Positions 33,147-41,836 of a stretch of DNA of 64,000 nucleotides are shown piece after piece. The translations under genes were made by a program, and so were the position numbers. Below the pieces are notes generated by a model. It was not told the origin of the DNA and ran no database searches. It saw only the letters and a list, made by a program, of their open reading frames with translations. Where the stretch lies: NCBI RefSeq assembly GCF_026460885.1, contig NZ_JAOVZW010000001.1, forward strand, positions 62,001-126,000, written 5' to 3'. Every line of letters begins with the position of its first letter. Within the stretch, counting starts at the first letter, position 1. The DNA comes from Chryseobacterium formosum. Lineage in GTDB: Bacteria; Bacteroidota; Bacteroidia; Flavobacteriales; Weeksellaceae.

Positions 33147-33160
33147 ATAAATCATTCATT

Positions 33161-33580
33161 ATGAAAAATTTAATCATCATATTATTTCTAATAATTATTC
33201 CTACTAATTCATTTGCACAGAATGCTCCTAAAAAAGAAAAAGAAGACACTGTAATGAAACCTGAGAAAAATGATGACGGCGAATGGGAATTAACAGTAAT
33301 TGATACGCAGTTTGATTATTTTATGAATGCTGTTGCACGACCAATCAGTCAATATTCTGAATCTTATTTAAAAAGCAGAAATACAATGTTGGTTACAGAA
33401 TGGAATTCTTATTTTACATTGGGAAGATACCGCAACATTGTAGAGTCATCCATCGATTATGACCCAAGAGAAAATTACGGAATCAAATTTGAGTATAAGT
33501 TATATCAGGTTTTCGTTTATGTAAACTGGCAATATAAATTAAAAATGAGTGGACTCGGAGCGAGCGATATATTTAGATAA
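33161..33580 (+). CDS. Secreted protein, DUF6146-like
   Basis: A 139-residue exported protein. The ATG at 33161 starts the signal peptide (MKNLIIILFLIIIPTNSFAQ); an upstream in-frame GTG at 33134 falls in the terminator hairpin and is rejected. The mature part has WELTVIDTQFDYFM, ARPISQYSESYLKSRNTM and VTEWNSYF, and resembles the DUF6146 family of Flavobacteriia (tentative). No catalytic motif seen. Confidence 0.65.
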   Translation: MKNLIIILFLIIIPTNSFAQNAPKKEKEDTVMKPEKNDDGEWELTVIDTQFDYFMNAVARPISQYSESYLKSRNTMLVTEWNSYFTLGRYRNIVESSIDYDPRENYGIKFEYKLYQVFVYVNWQYKLKMSGLGASDIFR

Positions 33581-33980
33581 AATTCACAAATATTTATTTC
33601 TTTCTATCAAAATTTTGATTAGTTTTGTTATTCACCAAACATTGAATCAGATTCAATAAAACTAATAACAAAATATCCATGAAAAACCAATTACTTTTTT
33701 TAGCAATTCTGCTATTACCTATTTCTATACAATTTCAAAATAGTTCAATTACCTGAGGACTAATACGTACAAAAAGATCAAATGTAATTTTTATTAATTA
33801 GAAATTATATAATTTTTTTTGATTTAAAGCTTTAATTTTTATAATGAAAGCCGAATTTATATTGCTTAAATAAAGGACCTCTTCAGGAATAAATCACCTA
33901 TTATTCAATTACTCTTGATATAAAGAGTGAAATTTCAAAACAAAAACTTGGCATTCTAATTAAATATTCAATTATTAACT
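33581..33980. other. Gene-poor 400-bp region
   Basis: Very AT-rich. Contains one signal-peptide remnant (33679-33756), a TAGTTTTG box at 33620-33627 and no other coding sequence. Stop codons are frequent in all frames after 33756, as expected of decayed coding DNA. Confidence 0.6.
33679..33756 (+). pseudogene. Signal-peptide remnant of a decayed secreted-protein gene
   Basis: A 25-codon frame MKNQLLFLAILLLPISIQFQ then NSSIT and TGA. It looks like a signal peptide cut short, similar to the signal MKKQILLLAIITSTVLSAQ of the gene at 33981. No continuation was recognised in the following 220 bp. A tiny real peptide cannot be excluded. Confidence 0.4.
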
Positions 33981-34889
33981 ATGAAAAAACAAATTTTATT
34001 ATTGGCAATTATTACCTCAACTGTATTATCTGCACAACTGTATTCTCCAAACGGCGCTCCAATTAGTTCAAATCCTGGTACTGGAAACGTTGGAATTGGC
34101 ACTTCAAATCCATCATCAAAATTACAAGTTATGGGAGATATAAGTTCTACAGGAGGATCACCATTAAACATCGGATTTAATGTATATGATCAAGCAAACG
34201 GAATTGCAAACTATGGAATGTCTTATCTAGGAATATACCCGATAGGAAATGGTGCTTTGGGACCTGGCCTTGGATTATCTGGCTATTACGGATTAAGCTT
34301 TTTTACAGGTATTAACGAGAGATTAAGAATAGATGGATCTGGCTTTGTAGGAATAGGAACCATTACACCGCAACACAAACTAGATGTAAAAGGTGATTTT
34401 AATGTTGAATCAAATGGCAACACATTCGCTTATCCTGGCGGCGCTGACTTAGTTTTAAAATCTCCAGCAAGAGGAAATAATGGTTCTGGAAGGGCTTTAG
34501 TACATGATTTTGGAAATATTTTATCTCTAAATTTTGATAATGATTTCACTGGAGGCACAAAAATAGGAAACACTTTCTTAGTAAAAGGAGACAACGCTTC
34601 TCTGCAAGGAAAATTTGAAGCAAAAGAAATAAAAGTAACCCTGACTCCAACTGCCGATTTTGTTTTTGCGGAAGATTATAATCTTCCAAAATTAGAAGTT
34701 GTTGAAAAACATATTAAAGATAAAAAACATCTACCTGAAATCGCTTCGGCTAAACAAATGGAAAAAGAAGGAGTAAATGTTGGAGAATTTCAAATTAAGC
34801 TTTTGCAAAAAATTGAAGAGCTTACTCTTTATACAATTGAACAAAATAAAAGAATAAAAGAACTAGAATCTAAAATTAATAAAAACTAA
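33981..34889 (+). CDS. Secreted surface protein with C-terminal coiled-coil module
   Basis: A 302-residue exported protein. Signal peptide about 1-19 (ending VLSAQ). The middle contains two NVGIGTSNPSSKLQVMGD-type repeats (about 35-55 and 125-145), a phrase common in phage-tail-fibre-like and Bacteroidota surface proteins. The last about 92 residues (AKEIKVTLTPTADFVFAEDY, HLPEIASAKQMEKEGVNVGEF, then a heptad-like helix ending LESKINKN) are almost identical to the end of the next gene. This module resembles a trimerising, tail-fibre-like base, but there is no complete S74 peptidase motif. It is the first of three consecutive genes. Confidence 0.75.
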   Translation: MKKQILLLAIITSTVLSAQLYSPNGAPISSNPGTGNVGIGTSNPSSKLQVMGDISSTGGSPLNIGFNVYDQANGIANYGMSYLGIYPIGNGALGPGLGLSGYYGLSFFTGINERLRIDGSGFVGIGTITPQHKLDVKGDFNVESNGNTFAYPGGADLVLKSPARGNNGSGRALVHDFGNILSLNFDNDFTGGTKIGNTFLVKGDNASLQGKFEAKEIKVTLTPTADFVFAEDYNLPKLEVVEKHIKDKKHLPEIASAKQMEKEGVNVGEFQIKLLQKIEELTLYTIEQNKRIKELESKINKN

Positions 34890-34900
34890 AATTTACTACT

Positions 34901-35851
34901 ATGAAAAAACTATCCAGTTTACTATTTTTACTGATCATTCAAAATGTTTTCTCTCAGTTTTTTACAGCTTCAGGAAATCCTGATCAATATGTTCCTGTTG
35001 TATTTAGACCTACAACTCCAGATGGAGGAAATAGAACATTTTTTATTTCTCGTCCAAATATACATGAAGATATTATGTGGAGCGCCCATGGTGTTGTCGC
35101 TATTACAGGAATTGGAAATGGTTGGGGGTCAAATGGAAACAGTTTAAGTGTAAACAATTTCACCTATGGTACAGAATCTGGAAATGGAACAGCCATAATA
35201 TCTTTTTTAGGAAGAGTAGTTTGTGCACAGGCCAACAATGATATCGTTGTTTATTTAAGAGGAGGGTTAAAATATTATTATGTAAATGCTACACTTATTT
35301 CTGATACAGGTTCGCATCAAGATCAAGCAGGTCAAAACCTAAGTACTGTATCGATAAATGATCCAATGTACAACTTACCAAAAGGTTCATATTTTGGCAC
35401 ATTTGATATCAATGCACAGACCTCAAACTTCGCTTCTATCGAAAATGGCAATGTTGGAATAGGAACATCAAAACCTCAATATAAATTAGAGGTAAATGGA
35501 AAATCTTCATTTGAAGATAATATGAGAGTTAATGCAAAACTAGAAGCCAAAGAAATAAAAGTAACCCTTACTCCAACTGCTGATTTTGTTTTTGCGGAAG
35601 ATTATGACCTTCCAAAATTAGAAGATGTTGAAAAACACATTAAAGAGAAAAAACATTTGCCTGAAATCGCTTCTGCTAAACAAATGGAAAAAGAAGGAGT
35701 GAATGTAGGAGAGTTTCAGATTAAGCTTTTACAGAAGATTGAAGAATTGACTCTTTATACGATTGAGCAAAGTAAGCAACTAAAAATTCAAAAAGAAGAA
35801 ATAGAATTGCTTAAAAAACAAATGAATTCTAACAATCAAAAAAATAGATAA
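34901..35851 (+). CDS. Secreted surface protein, paralogous C-terminal coiled-coil module
   Basis: A 316-residue exported protein. Signal peptide about 1-18 (ending NVFSQ). The N-terminal domain (FTASGNPDQYVPVVFR to about 185) differs from the previous gene. A single NVGIGTSKPQYKLEVNGKSS repeat follows, then the same C-terminal module (AKEIKVTLTPTADFVFAEDY, LPEIASAKQMEKEGVNVGEF, long coiled coil). The DNA of this module is also highly similar to that of the previous gene, pointing to recent duplication or gene conversion. It starts 12 bp after the previous stop, and the third gene starts 4 bp after this one. Confidence 0.75.
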   Translation: MKKLSSLLFLLIIQNVFSQFFTASGNPDQYVPVVFRPTTPDGGNRTFFISRPNIHEDIMWSAHGVVAITGIGNGWGSNGNSLSVNNFTYGTESGNGTAIISFLGRVVCAQANNDIVVYLRGGLKYYYVNATLISDTGSHQDQAGQNLSTVSINDPMYNLPKGSYFGTFDINAQTSNFASIENGNVGIGTSKPQYKLEVNGKSSFEDNMRVNAKLEAKEIKVTLTPTADFVFAEDYDLPKLEDVEKHIKEKKHLPEIASAKQMEKEGVNVGEFQIKLLQKIEELTLYTIEQSKQLKIQKEEIELLKKQMNSNNQKNR

Positions 35852-35854
35852 TCT

Positions 35855-37567
35855 ATGAAAACAAAGATATATCTTCTGCTACTCCTCATAAGCTTGGGAA
35901 CAAGTTTCTTTCATGCTCAAGGAGAGAATGACAATTGGTATTTTGGAAAAAAAGCTGCTTTAAATTTTTCAAATATTACGACTCCTATCGCTTTAAACAA
36001 TAGTCAAATGGAGTCATATGAAGCATGTGGAACAGCAAGTGATGCAAGCGGCAACTTACTGTTTTACTGTAATTCGCAAACCATTTGGAATCGACAACAT
36101 CAGCCAATGCTTAATGGAACAGGTCTTTTAGGACATCCTTCCGCGCAACAACTTGCAATTGTGAAAAACCCTGCAAATGCAAATCAATATTACGTTTTTA
36201 TTGCTACCTCCAACAATGGTAATATTAACGCATATAATAAAATTGTATATTCAATTGTTGACATGTCACTGGGTCCATTAGCAAATGGGGTACCACTAGG
36301 AGACGTCTTACCAAATTTCAAAAATATACCTGTGACTGACAATATTGGAAATACTTTTGAATCAGAAGCAATCACAATTGTTGGTGGGACCAACGCATAT
36401 TGGATTCTTATTCCTAACGGAAATAATCTCTACAGTTATAGACTTGATAATACCGGGTTTTCTAATGGTAATCCCATCATCAGTAATCTAAATTTTCCAG
36501 TTACATTAGGTGCAACACAACTCTTCAGTATTAAAGCATCTCCAAAACTAAACAGTCAAAATTTTTCAAATTATTTATGCGTATCACATTGGCAAGATAA
36601 TGCGGGTGTAAGTTCTCCGCAAAGTATTAATAGAGTTGTTTCTTTCGATTCTAATTCTGGATCTATAACCAATGATTATTCCCTTAATGTAAATGCAATT
36701 CGAAGTTATCAACCGGAGTTTAATAGCAATGGTTCGGTTTTGTTTTTGGCACATACATCAATATTTGCAATTGATTTACAAAATTCTACTACTAGTAATG
36801 TTATTTCTATGCAAATTTTTAATGGTCCACCAGAAAATTGGCAATCTCCTTTTGGCTTTACAACTCTTCAGCGCAATAAACATGGTAATATTTATGTAAA
36901 TAAAATTACCAATGGATTTTTAGGTATTATAAATAATCCTAATGTTTATAGCCCAAATATGAGCGTAACAATGAACTCTCTGAATTTAGGTAATGGAATT
37001 GCACAATATGGTCTTCCTCAGTTAATTCCTCAACTTGAACCTTTTGTGTATTATCCTTGTATTGATGATTTAACATTAACCTCAGAGCCCAACTTAAATT
37101 TTAATTATGAAATTGGAACTAAAATAACAACTAAAGAGAAATATATTTTAGGTTCTAGACATAATATTACAATGCAGGCAGGAGAAAGTGTTAATCTTTT
37201 ACCAGGAACTGACATCCAATACGGAGCTCAATACTACGCTTTTATTGCACCTTGCCGAAAAAAAGAAGCCAAATCAGGACTTACACAAAATAAAAATCAA
37301 AGAGGAATGGTTTTAGAATTAGACAAAGAAGAAAGAAAGACTTTAGAAAGACAAATTGATATTTATCCAAATCCTGCATCTACATTCATTAATATAAATT
37401 CTGAAAATGAAGAGGTTATTTCGTGGGAATTATTTGACATCTCAGGAAAAAGTATTCTGAAAGCTAGCTCAACTCAAGTAAATGTACAAGGTCTTCCAAA
37501 AGCTTCTTATATTTTAAAAATAAATACTAAAAACAAACAAGTAATAAAAAAGGTGATTGTAAAATAA
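35855..37567 (+). CDS. T9SS type A sorting-domain protein
   Basis: A 570-residue exported protein. Signal peptide about 1-21 (ending FFHAQ). The body (GENDNWYFGKKAALNFSN, then ACGTASDASGNLLFYCNSQTIWN) looks like a beta-propeller, a type seen in many Flavobacteriia secreted proteins. The C-terminal about 75 residues are a type A T9SS sorting domain: IDIYPNPASTFININ, WELFDISGKSIL, LPKASYILKINTKN, ending KKVIVK. Its body has no obvious enzyme motif. It is the last gene of the 33981-37567 group and ends at a strong terminator. Confidence 0.85.
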   Translation: MKTKIYLLLLLISLGTSFFHAQGENDNWYFGKKAALNFSNITTPIALNNSQMESYEACGTASDASGNLLFYCNSQTIWNRQHQPMLNGTGLLGHPSAQQLAIVKNPANANQYYVFIATSNNGNINAYNKIVYSIVDMSLGPLANGVPLGDVLPNFKNIPVTDNIGNTFESEAITIVGGTNAYWILIPNGNNLYSYRLDNTGFSNGNPIISNLNFPVTLGATQLFSIKASPKLNSQNFSNYLCVSHWQDNAGVSSPQSINRVVSFDSNSGSITNDYSLNVNAIRSYQPEFNSNGSVLFLAHTSIFAIDLQNSTTSNVISMQIFNGPPENWQSPFGFTTLQRNKHGNIYVNKITNGFLGIINNPNVYSPNMSVTMNSLNLGNGIAQYGLPQLIPQLEPFVYYPCIDDLTLTSEPNLNFNYEIGTKITTKEKYILGSRHNITMQAGESVNLLPGTDIQYGAQYYAFIAPCRKKEAKSGLTQNKNQRGMVLELDKEERKTLERQIDIYPNPASTFININSENEEVISWELFDISGKSILKASSTQVNVQGLPKASYILKINTKNKQVIKKVIVK

Positions 37568-37582
37568 AATAATTCAAGTGAT

Positions 37583-37616
37583 AAAAAAAGGTTCAGAAAT
37601 TTCTGAACCTTTTTTT
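37583..37616. terminator. Bidirectional terminator between the T9SS gene and sodA
   Basis: A perfect 34-nt palindrome: A-tract, GGTTCAGAAA then TTTCTGAACC, T-tract. It serves the + strand gene ending 37567 and the minus-strand sodA ending 37636. Confidence 0.93.
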
Positions 37617-37635
37617 ATTTACAGTAAGCTAAAGA

Positions 37636-38232
37636 TTATTTGTTGAATAATTCCTCAACTTTATCCCAGTTAACAACATCGAAGAATGCAGATACATAAT
37701 CAGGTCTTCTGTTTTGGTAGTTTAAATAGTAAGCGTGCTCCCAAACATCTAATCCTAAAACCGGAGTTCCTTTTACATCAGCAACCGGCATTAATGGATT
37801 ATCTTGGTTTGGAGTAGAAGTTACAGATACAGATCCGTCTTCATTTTTCACTAACCAAGCCCATCCTGAACCAAATCTTGTTTTAGCAGCATCAGAAAAA
37901 TCATTTTTGAATTTTTCAAGACCACCATAATTTTCGATAGCAGCTTTTACGCTTCCTACAGGTTCTTTGCTTCCTCCCGGAGTTAAAATTTCCCAGAAAA
38001 GAGAGTGATTAAAGTGACCTCCACCGTTATTTCTTACCGCTGGTTTTTCAGAACCGTTTTTACAAACATCTTCGATGGACTGTCCTTCAAGATCAGTTCC
38101 TTCAATTGCTTTATTTAAGTTATCAACATATGCTTGGTGATGTTTTGAATGGTGGATTTCCATTGTTTTTGCATCAATTGTTGGCTCTAAAGCTTCGTAA
38201 GCATATACTAATTTTGGTAATTCAAATGACAT
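37636..38232 (-). CDS. sodA: Superoxide dismutase, Mn type
   Basis: Converts superoxide to oxygen and hydrogen peroxide. The ATG at 38232 is used because the promoter at 38257-38288 overlaps the alternative start at 38259; this gives 198 residues. Metal ligands: H27 in [10 protein letters not shown]76 in [11 protein letters not shown], and Asp and His in [14 protein letters not shown]. The residues [11 protein letters not shown] and TPNQDNPLM follow the Mn-type pattern (Gln next to Asp) rather than the Fe-type pattern, so Mn or cambialistic use is likely. Cytosolic: no signal peptide with the chosen start. Confidence 0.95.
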   Translation of the reverse strand: MSFELPKLVYAYEALEPTIDAKTMEIHHSKHHQAYVDNLNKAIEGTDLEGQSIEDVCKNGSEKPAVRNNGGGHFNHSLFWEILTPGGSKEPVGSVKAAIENYGGLEKFKNDFSDAAKTRFGSGWAWLVKNEDGSVSVTSTPNQDNPLMPVADVKGTPVLGLDVWEHAYYLNYQNRRPDYVSAFFDVVNWDKVEELFNK

Positions 38233-38256
38233 AAGTTTATTTTTAATGTTATGACT

Positions 38257-38288
38257 CAAAGTTAGCCAATATTTAAGCCAATATCAAA
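38257..38288 (-). promoter_or_regulatory. sodA promoter
   Basis: On the minus strand: TTTG (38285-38288), 20-nt spacer, TAACTTTG (38257-38264). This fits the Bacteroidota -33/-7 consensus. It overlaps the upstream candidate start codon, which decides the start at 38232. Confidence 0.75.
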
Positions 38289-38359
38289 AATTGCAGATTA
38301 TTTTAATAAATCTTTAACATTGACAATAACGAATACCTTTTTAACGGTAGATTTTTATT

Positions 38360-38367
38360 TATTTTTG
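38360..38367 (+). promoter_or_regulatory. Candidate -7 box (TATTTTTG)
   Basis: Ends 5 nt before the ATG at 38373; short leader implied. No clear -33 element. Confidence 0.4.
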
Positions 38368-38372
38368 TTTTT

Positions 38373-38963
38373 ATGAGGAAAATATATTTTTTGTTAATTA
38401 TTTCAATTTTAACGAGCTGTAATTCAGGAGAAAAAATCTCTTCTGAGGAATATTTAGTAATCAATAAAGCCATTGGTCATATTTTACAACCTTACGGAAC
38501 AACTTCTACCAATACCGAAGAACTTAATGAGATTGCGCGAGAATACAATATTGATGTTACCCGAATAAGTCAGGAAGATGCAAAAAAAATTAATGAAGTC
38601 ATTTCAATGAGGAGAGGATATGAATTTGCCCTTGAAGATACCCTTTCCGAAGCCGACAGTAAAAGTGGAAAATTTATGTATGAAATGAAATTCGACAGCA
38701 TCATTCCAAGTAAGGAAAAATTGCCAAAAACCGTGATGGATAGTTCCATGCTCAGATTTCCTGAAAATTACACCAGAGTAAAAACAATAAATAATCCTGA
38801 AAACTTTTTAGGTAAAATAAAATTAGAGCGAGTTATATTCGATAAGTCGAATGAAAAAGCGATGGTCTTTTTTACTAAATGTAAAAAAATGGAGAATAAA
38901 GAATGTATATTCGGTACAATCAGCCTCATTAAAACACACAACGAATGGTTTATTCGCCATTAA
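38373..38963 (+). CDS. Putative lipoprotein
   Basis: A 196-residue putative lipoprotein: signal MRKIYFLLIISILTSC with lipobox LTSC (C16). The mature protein is acidic and helical-then-beta, with no recognised domain; it contains QPYGTTSTNTEELNEIAREY and ends TISLIKTHNEWFIRH. Function unknown. A bidirectional terminator separates it from rho. Confidence 0.65.
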   Translation: MRKIYFLLIISILTSCNSGEKISSEEYLVINKAIGHILQPYGTTSTNTEELNEIAREYNIDVTRISQEDAKKINEVISMRRGYEFALEDTLSEADSKSGKFMYEMKFDSIIPSKEKLPKTVMDSSMLRFPENYTRVKTINNPENFLGKIKLERVIFDKSNEKAMVFFTKCKKMENKECIFGTISLIKTHNEWFIRH

Positions 38964-38969
38964 CAAAGC

Positions 38970-38999
38970 AAAAAGCAGTCAAATCTGACTGCTTTTTTT
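38970..38999. terminator. Bidirectional terminator between lipoprotein gene and rho
   Basis: AAAAGCAGTCA-AATC-TGACTGCTTTT hairpin with A and T tracts on both sides. Confidence 0.9.
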
Positions 39000-39018
39000 A
39001 TATTTAAAGTAAAAACTT

Positions 39019-40911
39019 TTATTTATTCATCGACATCAAGAACTCTTCATTGTTCAAAGTTCCTCTGATGTTTTTGTTAACAAATTCCATTGCCTCAATA
39101 GGATTCATTTCCGAAAGATATTTTCTGAAAATCCACATTCTTTGTGAGGTAACTTCATCTAACAATAAATCATCTCTTCTCGTACTTGAAGAAACCAAAT
39201 CGATGGCAGGATAAATTCTTCTGTTGGCAATTTTTCTGTCTAACTGAAGCTCCATGTTTCCGGTACCTTTAAATTCTTCAAAAATAACTTCATCCATTTT
39301 AGAACCCGTATCAATTAAAGCCGTTGCAACGATTGTTAAAGAACCACCATTTTCAATTTTTCTCGCAGCTCCGAAGAATCTTTTCGGTTTGTGAAGCGCA
39401 TTTGCATCAACACCACCAGAAAGTACTTTTCCTGAAGCAGGAGTTACTGTATTGTAAGCTCTTGCCAATCTGGTAATTGAATCTAAAAGAATCACAACAT
39501 CATGACCACATTCTACCATTCTCTGAGCTTTTGCCAAAACAAGATTTGCCACTTTTACGTGTTTATCTGCAGCTTCGTCAAAAGTTGAAGCAATTACTTC
39601 TGCATTCACGCTTCTTTCCATGTCGGTAACTTCTTCCGGACGTTCGTCGATCAAAAGAACCATCATATAAACTTCAGGATGATTAGCTGCAATTGAATTT
39701 GCAATATCTTTCAGCAACATTGTTTTACCTGTTTTCGGCTGTGCAACGATCATTGCTCTTTGTCCTTTTCCGATTGGTGCAAAAAGATCAACGATTCTTG
39801 TTGCTATTGTAGAATTATCTCCGGAAAGATTAAATTTCTCTTCAGGGAATAATGGCGTCAAATATTCAAAAGCAACACGGTCTTTAATGTAAGCTAAATC
39901 TCTACCGTTAACCTCAGTTGGTTTTAATAAAGAAAAATATTTTTCACCTTCTTTTGGAAGTCTTACAATTCCTCTTACAGTATCACCGGTTTTTAAACCA
40001 AAATTTCTGATTTGTGCTGTTGAAACGTACACATCATCTGGCGAAGAAATATAAGAGAAATCTGACGAACGTAAAAATCCATAATTATCAGGAAGAATCT
40101 CTAAAACCCCTTCAATACTAACCATTCCGTCGAAGCTGAACTCTTTTCTCTGCTCTTGCTGCTCCTCTTGTCTTTCAGAATGCTGCTGTTGCTGTCTATT
40201 CTGATTAGGATTTTGGTTTTGATTAGGATTATTTTGATTAGAATTCTGATTTTGGTTATTGTTCTGATTTTGGTTATTGTTCTGATTTCTATTTTGATTT
40301 TGAGAATTTCCACCGTTTTGTTGTGGATGGTTTTGACCTTTTTGATTTGGATTTTGAGCCTGACTTTGAGGTCTTCTAGGTCTTTCTTCCTTTGCTTGTG
40401 CAGGTGCACTAGATTGAGAATCTGTATTTATAGGAAGTTCTATTGTTCCTTGTGCTTCAATCTCGCTGCTTTTTGCAGGAGGCGAAACTCTTTTTCTTTT
40501 TTGTCTGTTTTCTGAAGGAGCAGGTTTTTCTTCAGTCTCGCTTTTTGGAGCTTCAGCTTTTACTTCTTCCACAGGAGTTTCTTCTGTTTTGGCAACTTCC
40601 GGCTCTGGTGCAGGTTGAGTTTCTTTTACTTCAGTTTCAACTTTAGGTTTTGCAGTTGTCTTCTTTGGAGCTGCTTTCTTTGGAGCTGGCTTTACCACTT
40701 TCTCAGCTGGTTTTTCTTCCGCACTTGCGGTTGGAGCTTCTGTGGTATTGAAATAATCTTTTGTAACTTTAGGGTTGGAAGCCTGAAAATCTAAAATAGC
40801 GAAAATTTTATCATTATCATTGCTGGTTCTTGCAACCTTAACGCCCAAATCTTTTAGGATTTTAGCCAATTCCGTTACGGATTTTGACCTTAACGTTTCT
40901 ATGTTAAACAT
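39019..40911 (-). CDS. rho: Transcription termination factor Rho with Asn/Gln-rich insert
   Basis: A hexameric RNA helicase/translocase that ends transcription. At 630 residues it is much longer than E. coli Rho (419). Order: N-terminal Rho_N-like helical segment (1-50); a disordered Pro/Lys/Glu-rich region (about 55-150); an Asn/Gln-rich, prion-like tract at about 183-255, with residues 204-240 almost only N and Q; the RNA-binding cold-shock-like domain (about 264-335, [18 protein letters not shown]); and the ATPase domain with Walker [11 protein letters not shown] and Walker [17 protein letters not shown]. The insert is in frame and the catalytic core is complete. Long inserts of this sort are known in Bacteroidota Rho; that they promote condensates is known for Bacteroides and is inferred here. 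Confidence 0.97.
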   Translation of the reverse strand: MFNIETLRSKSVTELAKILKDLGVKVARTSNDNDKIFAILDFQASNPKVTKDYFNTTEAPTASAEEKPAEKVVKPAPKKAAPKKTTAKPKVETEVKETQPAPEPEVAKTEETPVEEVKAEAPKSETEEKPAPSENRQKRKRVSPPAKSSEIEAQGTIELPINTDSQSSAPAQAKEERPRRPQSQAQNPNQKGQNHPQQNGGNSQNQNRNQNNNQNQNNNQNQNSNQNNPNQNQNPNQNRQQQQHSERQEEQQEQRKEFSFDGMVSIEGVLEILPDNYGFLRSSDFSYISSPDDVYVSTAQIRNFGLKTGDTVRGIVRLPKEGEKYFSLLKPTEVNGRDLAYIKDRVAFEYLTPLFPEEKFNLSGDNSTIATRIVDLFAPIGKGQRAMIVAQPKTGKTMLLKDIANSIAANHPEVYMMVLLIDERPEEVTDMERSVNAEVIASTFDEAADKHVKVANLVLAKAQRMVECGHDVVILLDSITRLARAYNTVTPASGKVLSGGVDANALHKPKRFFGAARKIENGGSLTIVATALIDTGSKMDEVIFEEFKGTGNMELQLDRKIANRRIYPAIDLVSSSTRRDDLLLDEVTSQRMWIFRKYLSEMNPIEAMEFVNKNIRGTLNNEEFLMSMNK

Positions 40912-40989
40912 ATTTATGTGAAAATGTAATTAGTTGTGAGTAAGAAAAGTAAGTCGGGTGACTTTTGTTTTCAAGTACATTGTATGTTG

Positions 40990-41020
40990 CAAATCTACAC
41001 TTATTTTTGAATTGTGCAAA
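40990..41020 (-). promoter_or_regulatory. rho promoter
   Basis: On the minus strand: TTTG (41017-41020), 19-nt spacer, TAGATTTG (40990-40997). Leader of about 75-80 nt to the ATG at 40911. It is interleaved with the divergent promoter at 41006-41036. Confidence 0.72.
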
Positions 41021-41036
41021 ATTTATGTTATTTTTG
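41006..41036 (+). promoter_or_regulatory. Promoter of the DUF4293 gene
   Basis: TTTG (41006-41009), 19-nt spacer, TATTTTTG (41029-41036): a full match to the Bacteroidota -33/-7 pattern, 20 nt before the ATG at 41056. The -33 boxes of this promoter and the rho promoter lie within 15 bp of each other. Confidence 0.72.
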
Positions 41037-41055
41037 CTTCTGAATTTGAAATTCT

Positions 41056-41445
41056 ATGTTACAGAGAATACAAACAATATGGATTTTGCTGTCGGTTTTA
41101 GCAGCAGCTTTCCTATTTATTACCGGACATGACGTCGATGTTTTCGGAACTTTCCCGATTATTGATGTTGCTTCTATCGTTTTAGTTATAATAGGAGCAT
41201 TAAGTTTGTTTAGTTTTAAAAACAGAAAAAGACAAATCTTGCTGAATAATATCAGCATTATTATAAACGCTTTGTTGATTGGTGTATTGGTGTATTGGGT
41301 ACAAAAATTATCCGGAGGAATAGATTTTCCTGAGAAGGGTATTGAGCCAGTTTTCCCATTAATTGCGGTAATCTGTTTGTTTTTGGCAAACGTATTTATC
41401 AAAAAAGATGAGAGGCTCGTAAAATCTGTAGACAGACTTCGATAA
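41056..41445 (+). CDS. DUF4293 membrane protein
   Basis: A 129-residue membrane protein with four hydrophobic segments (about 7-24, 38-54, 66-83 and 99-115). The start MLQRIQTIWILLSV and the position divergent from rho are typical of DUF4293 in Bacteroidota. Function unknown. Confidence 0.8.
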   Translation: MLQRIQTIWILLSVLAAAFLFITGHDVDVFGTFPIIDVASIVLVIIGALSLFSFKNRKRQILLNNISIIINALLIGVLVYWVQKLSGGIDFPEKGIEPVFPLIAVICLFLANVFIKKDERLVKSVDRLR

Positions 41446-41836
41446 CCTTACAACGATTTTTTGAGTGAGAACGGCTTCCTTTTTGGGAGCTGTTTTTTTA
41501 TTTCCCGCAGATCTCACAGATTTACACAGATGATTAAAAATAAATCAGTCACAATTATTTTCCTTGTGTTACTTATTTAAACGAAGTGCCTTTGTTTATC
41601 TTAAAAATAATTTTTCTTTCAAAAAGACTTTTTTTAGCATTGCGATAATTAAACGCAAAGCAAGACTGAGAAAATTAATTAATGTTATGAAAATAAGATA
41701 GACAAGGGCTTTTCACTTATTTCCGAAATACAAAATTTACAAAAAATTATTAATTTATTTAGACATCTGCAACATTTCATTTAAATCTGCGACTATTCAA
41801 TTAATATTAAATCAAAGAAATAATACATCCTAAATT
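41446..41836. other. 391-bp intergenic region with repeat-like sequence
   Basis: Holds the DUF4293 terminator, then from about 41500 to 41800 sequence resembling dispersed Bacteroidota intergenic repeats: CCGCAGATCTCACAGATTTA near 41504 and ATCTGC/AATCTGCG near 41764-41797 form rough inverted ends, and the middle carries ACGCAAAG-type motifs. No gene seen. Confidence 0.55.
41469..41499 (+). terminator. Rho-independent terminator
   Basis: AACGGCTTCC-TTTTT-GGGAGCTGTT hairpin (two G-T pairs) followed by TTTTT; 24 bp after the DUF4293 stop. Confidence 0.8.

Noticed and set aside
33134..33160. Upstream GTG start for the DUF6146-like gene
   Set aside because: It lies inside the preceding terminator hairpin and puts extra residues before a good signal peptide.
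38233..38259. Upstream ATG for sodA
   Set aside because: The sodA -7 box (38257-38264) overlaps it, so it would not be in the transcript; the shorter start also matches the usual SOD N-terminus.
40156..40515. Long + strand frame opposite the rho insert, rich in Leu and Ile
   Set aside because: It is the reverse reading of the Asn/Gln-rich codons; no plausible protein features, and rho is clearly real.
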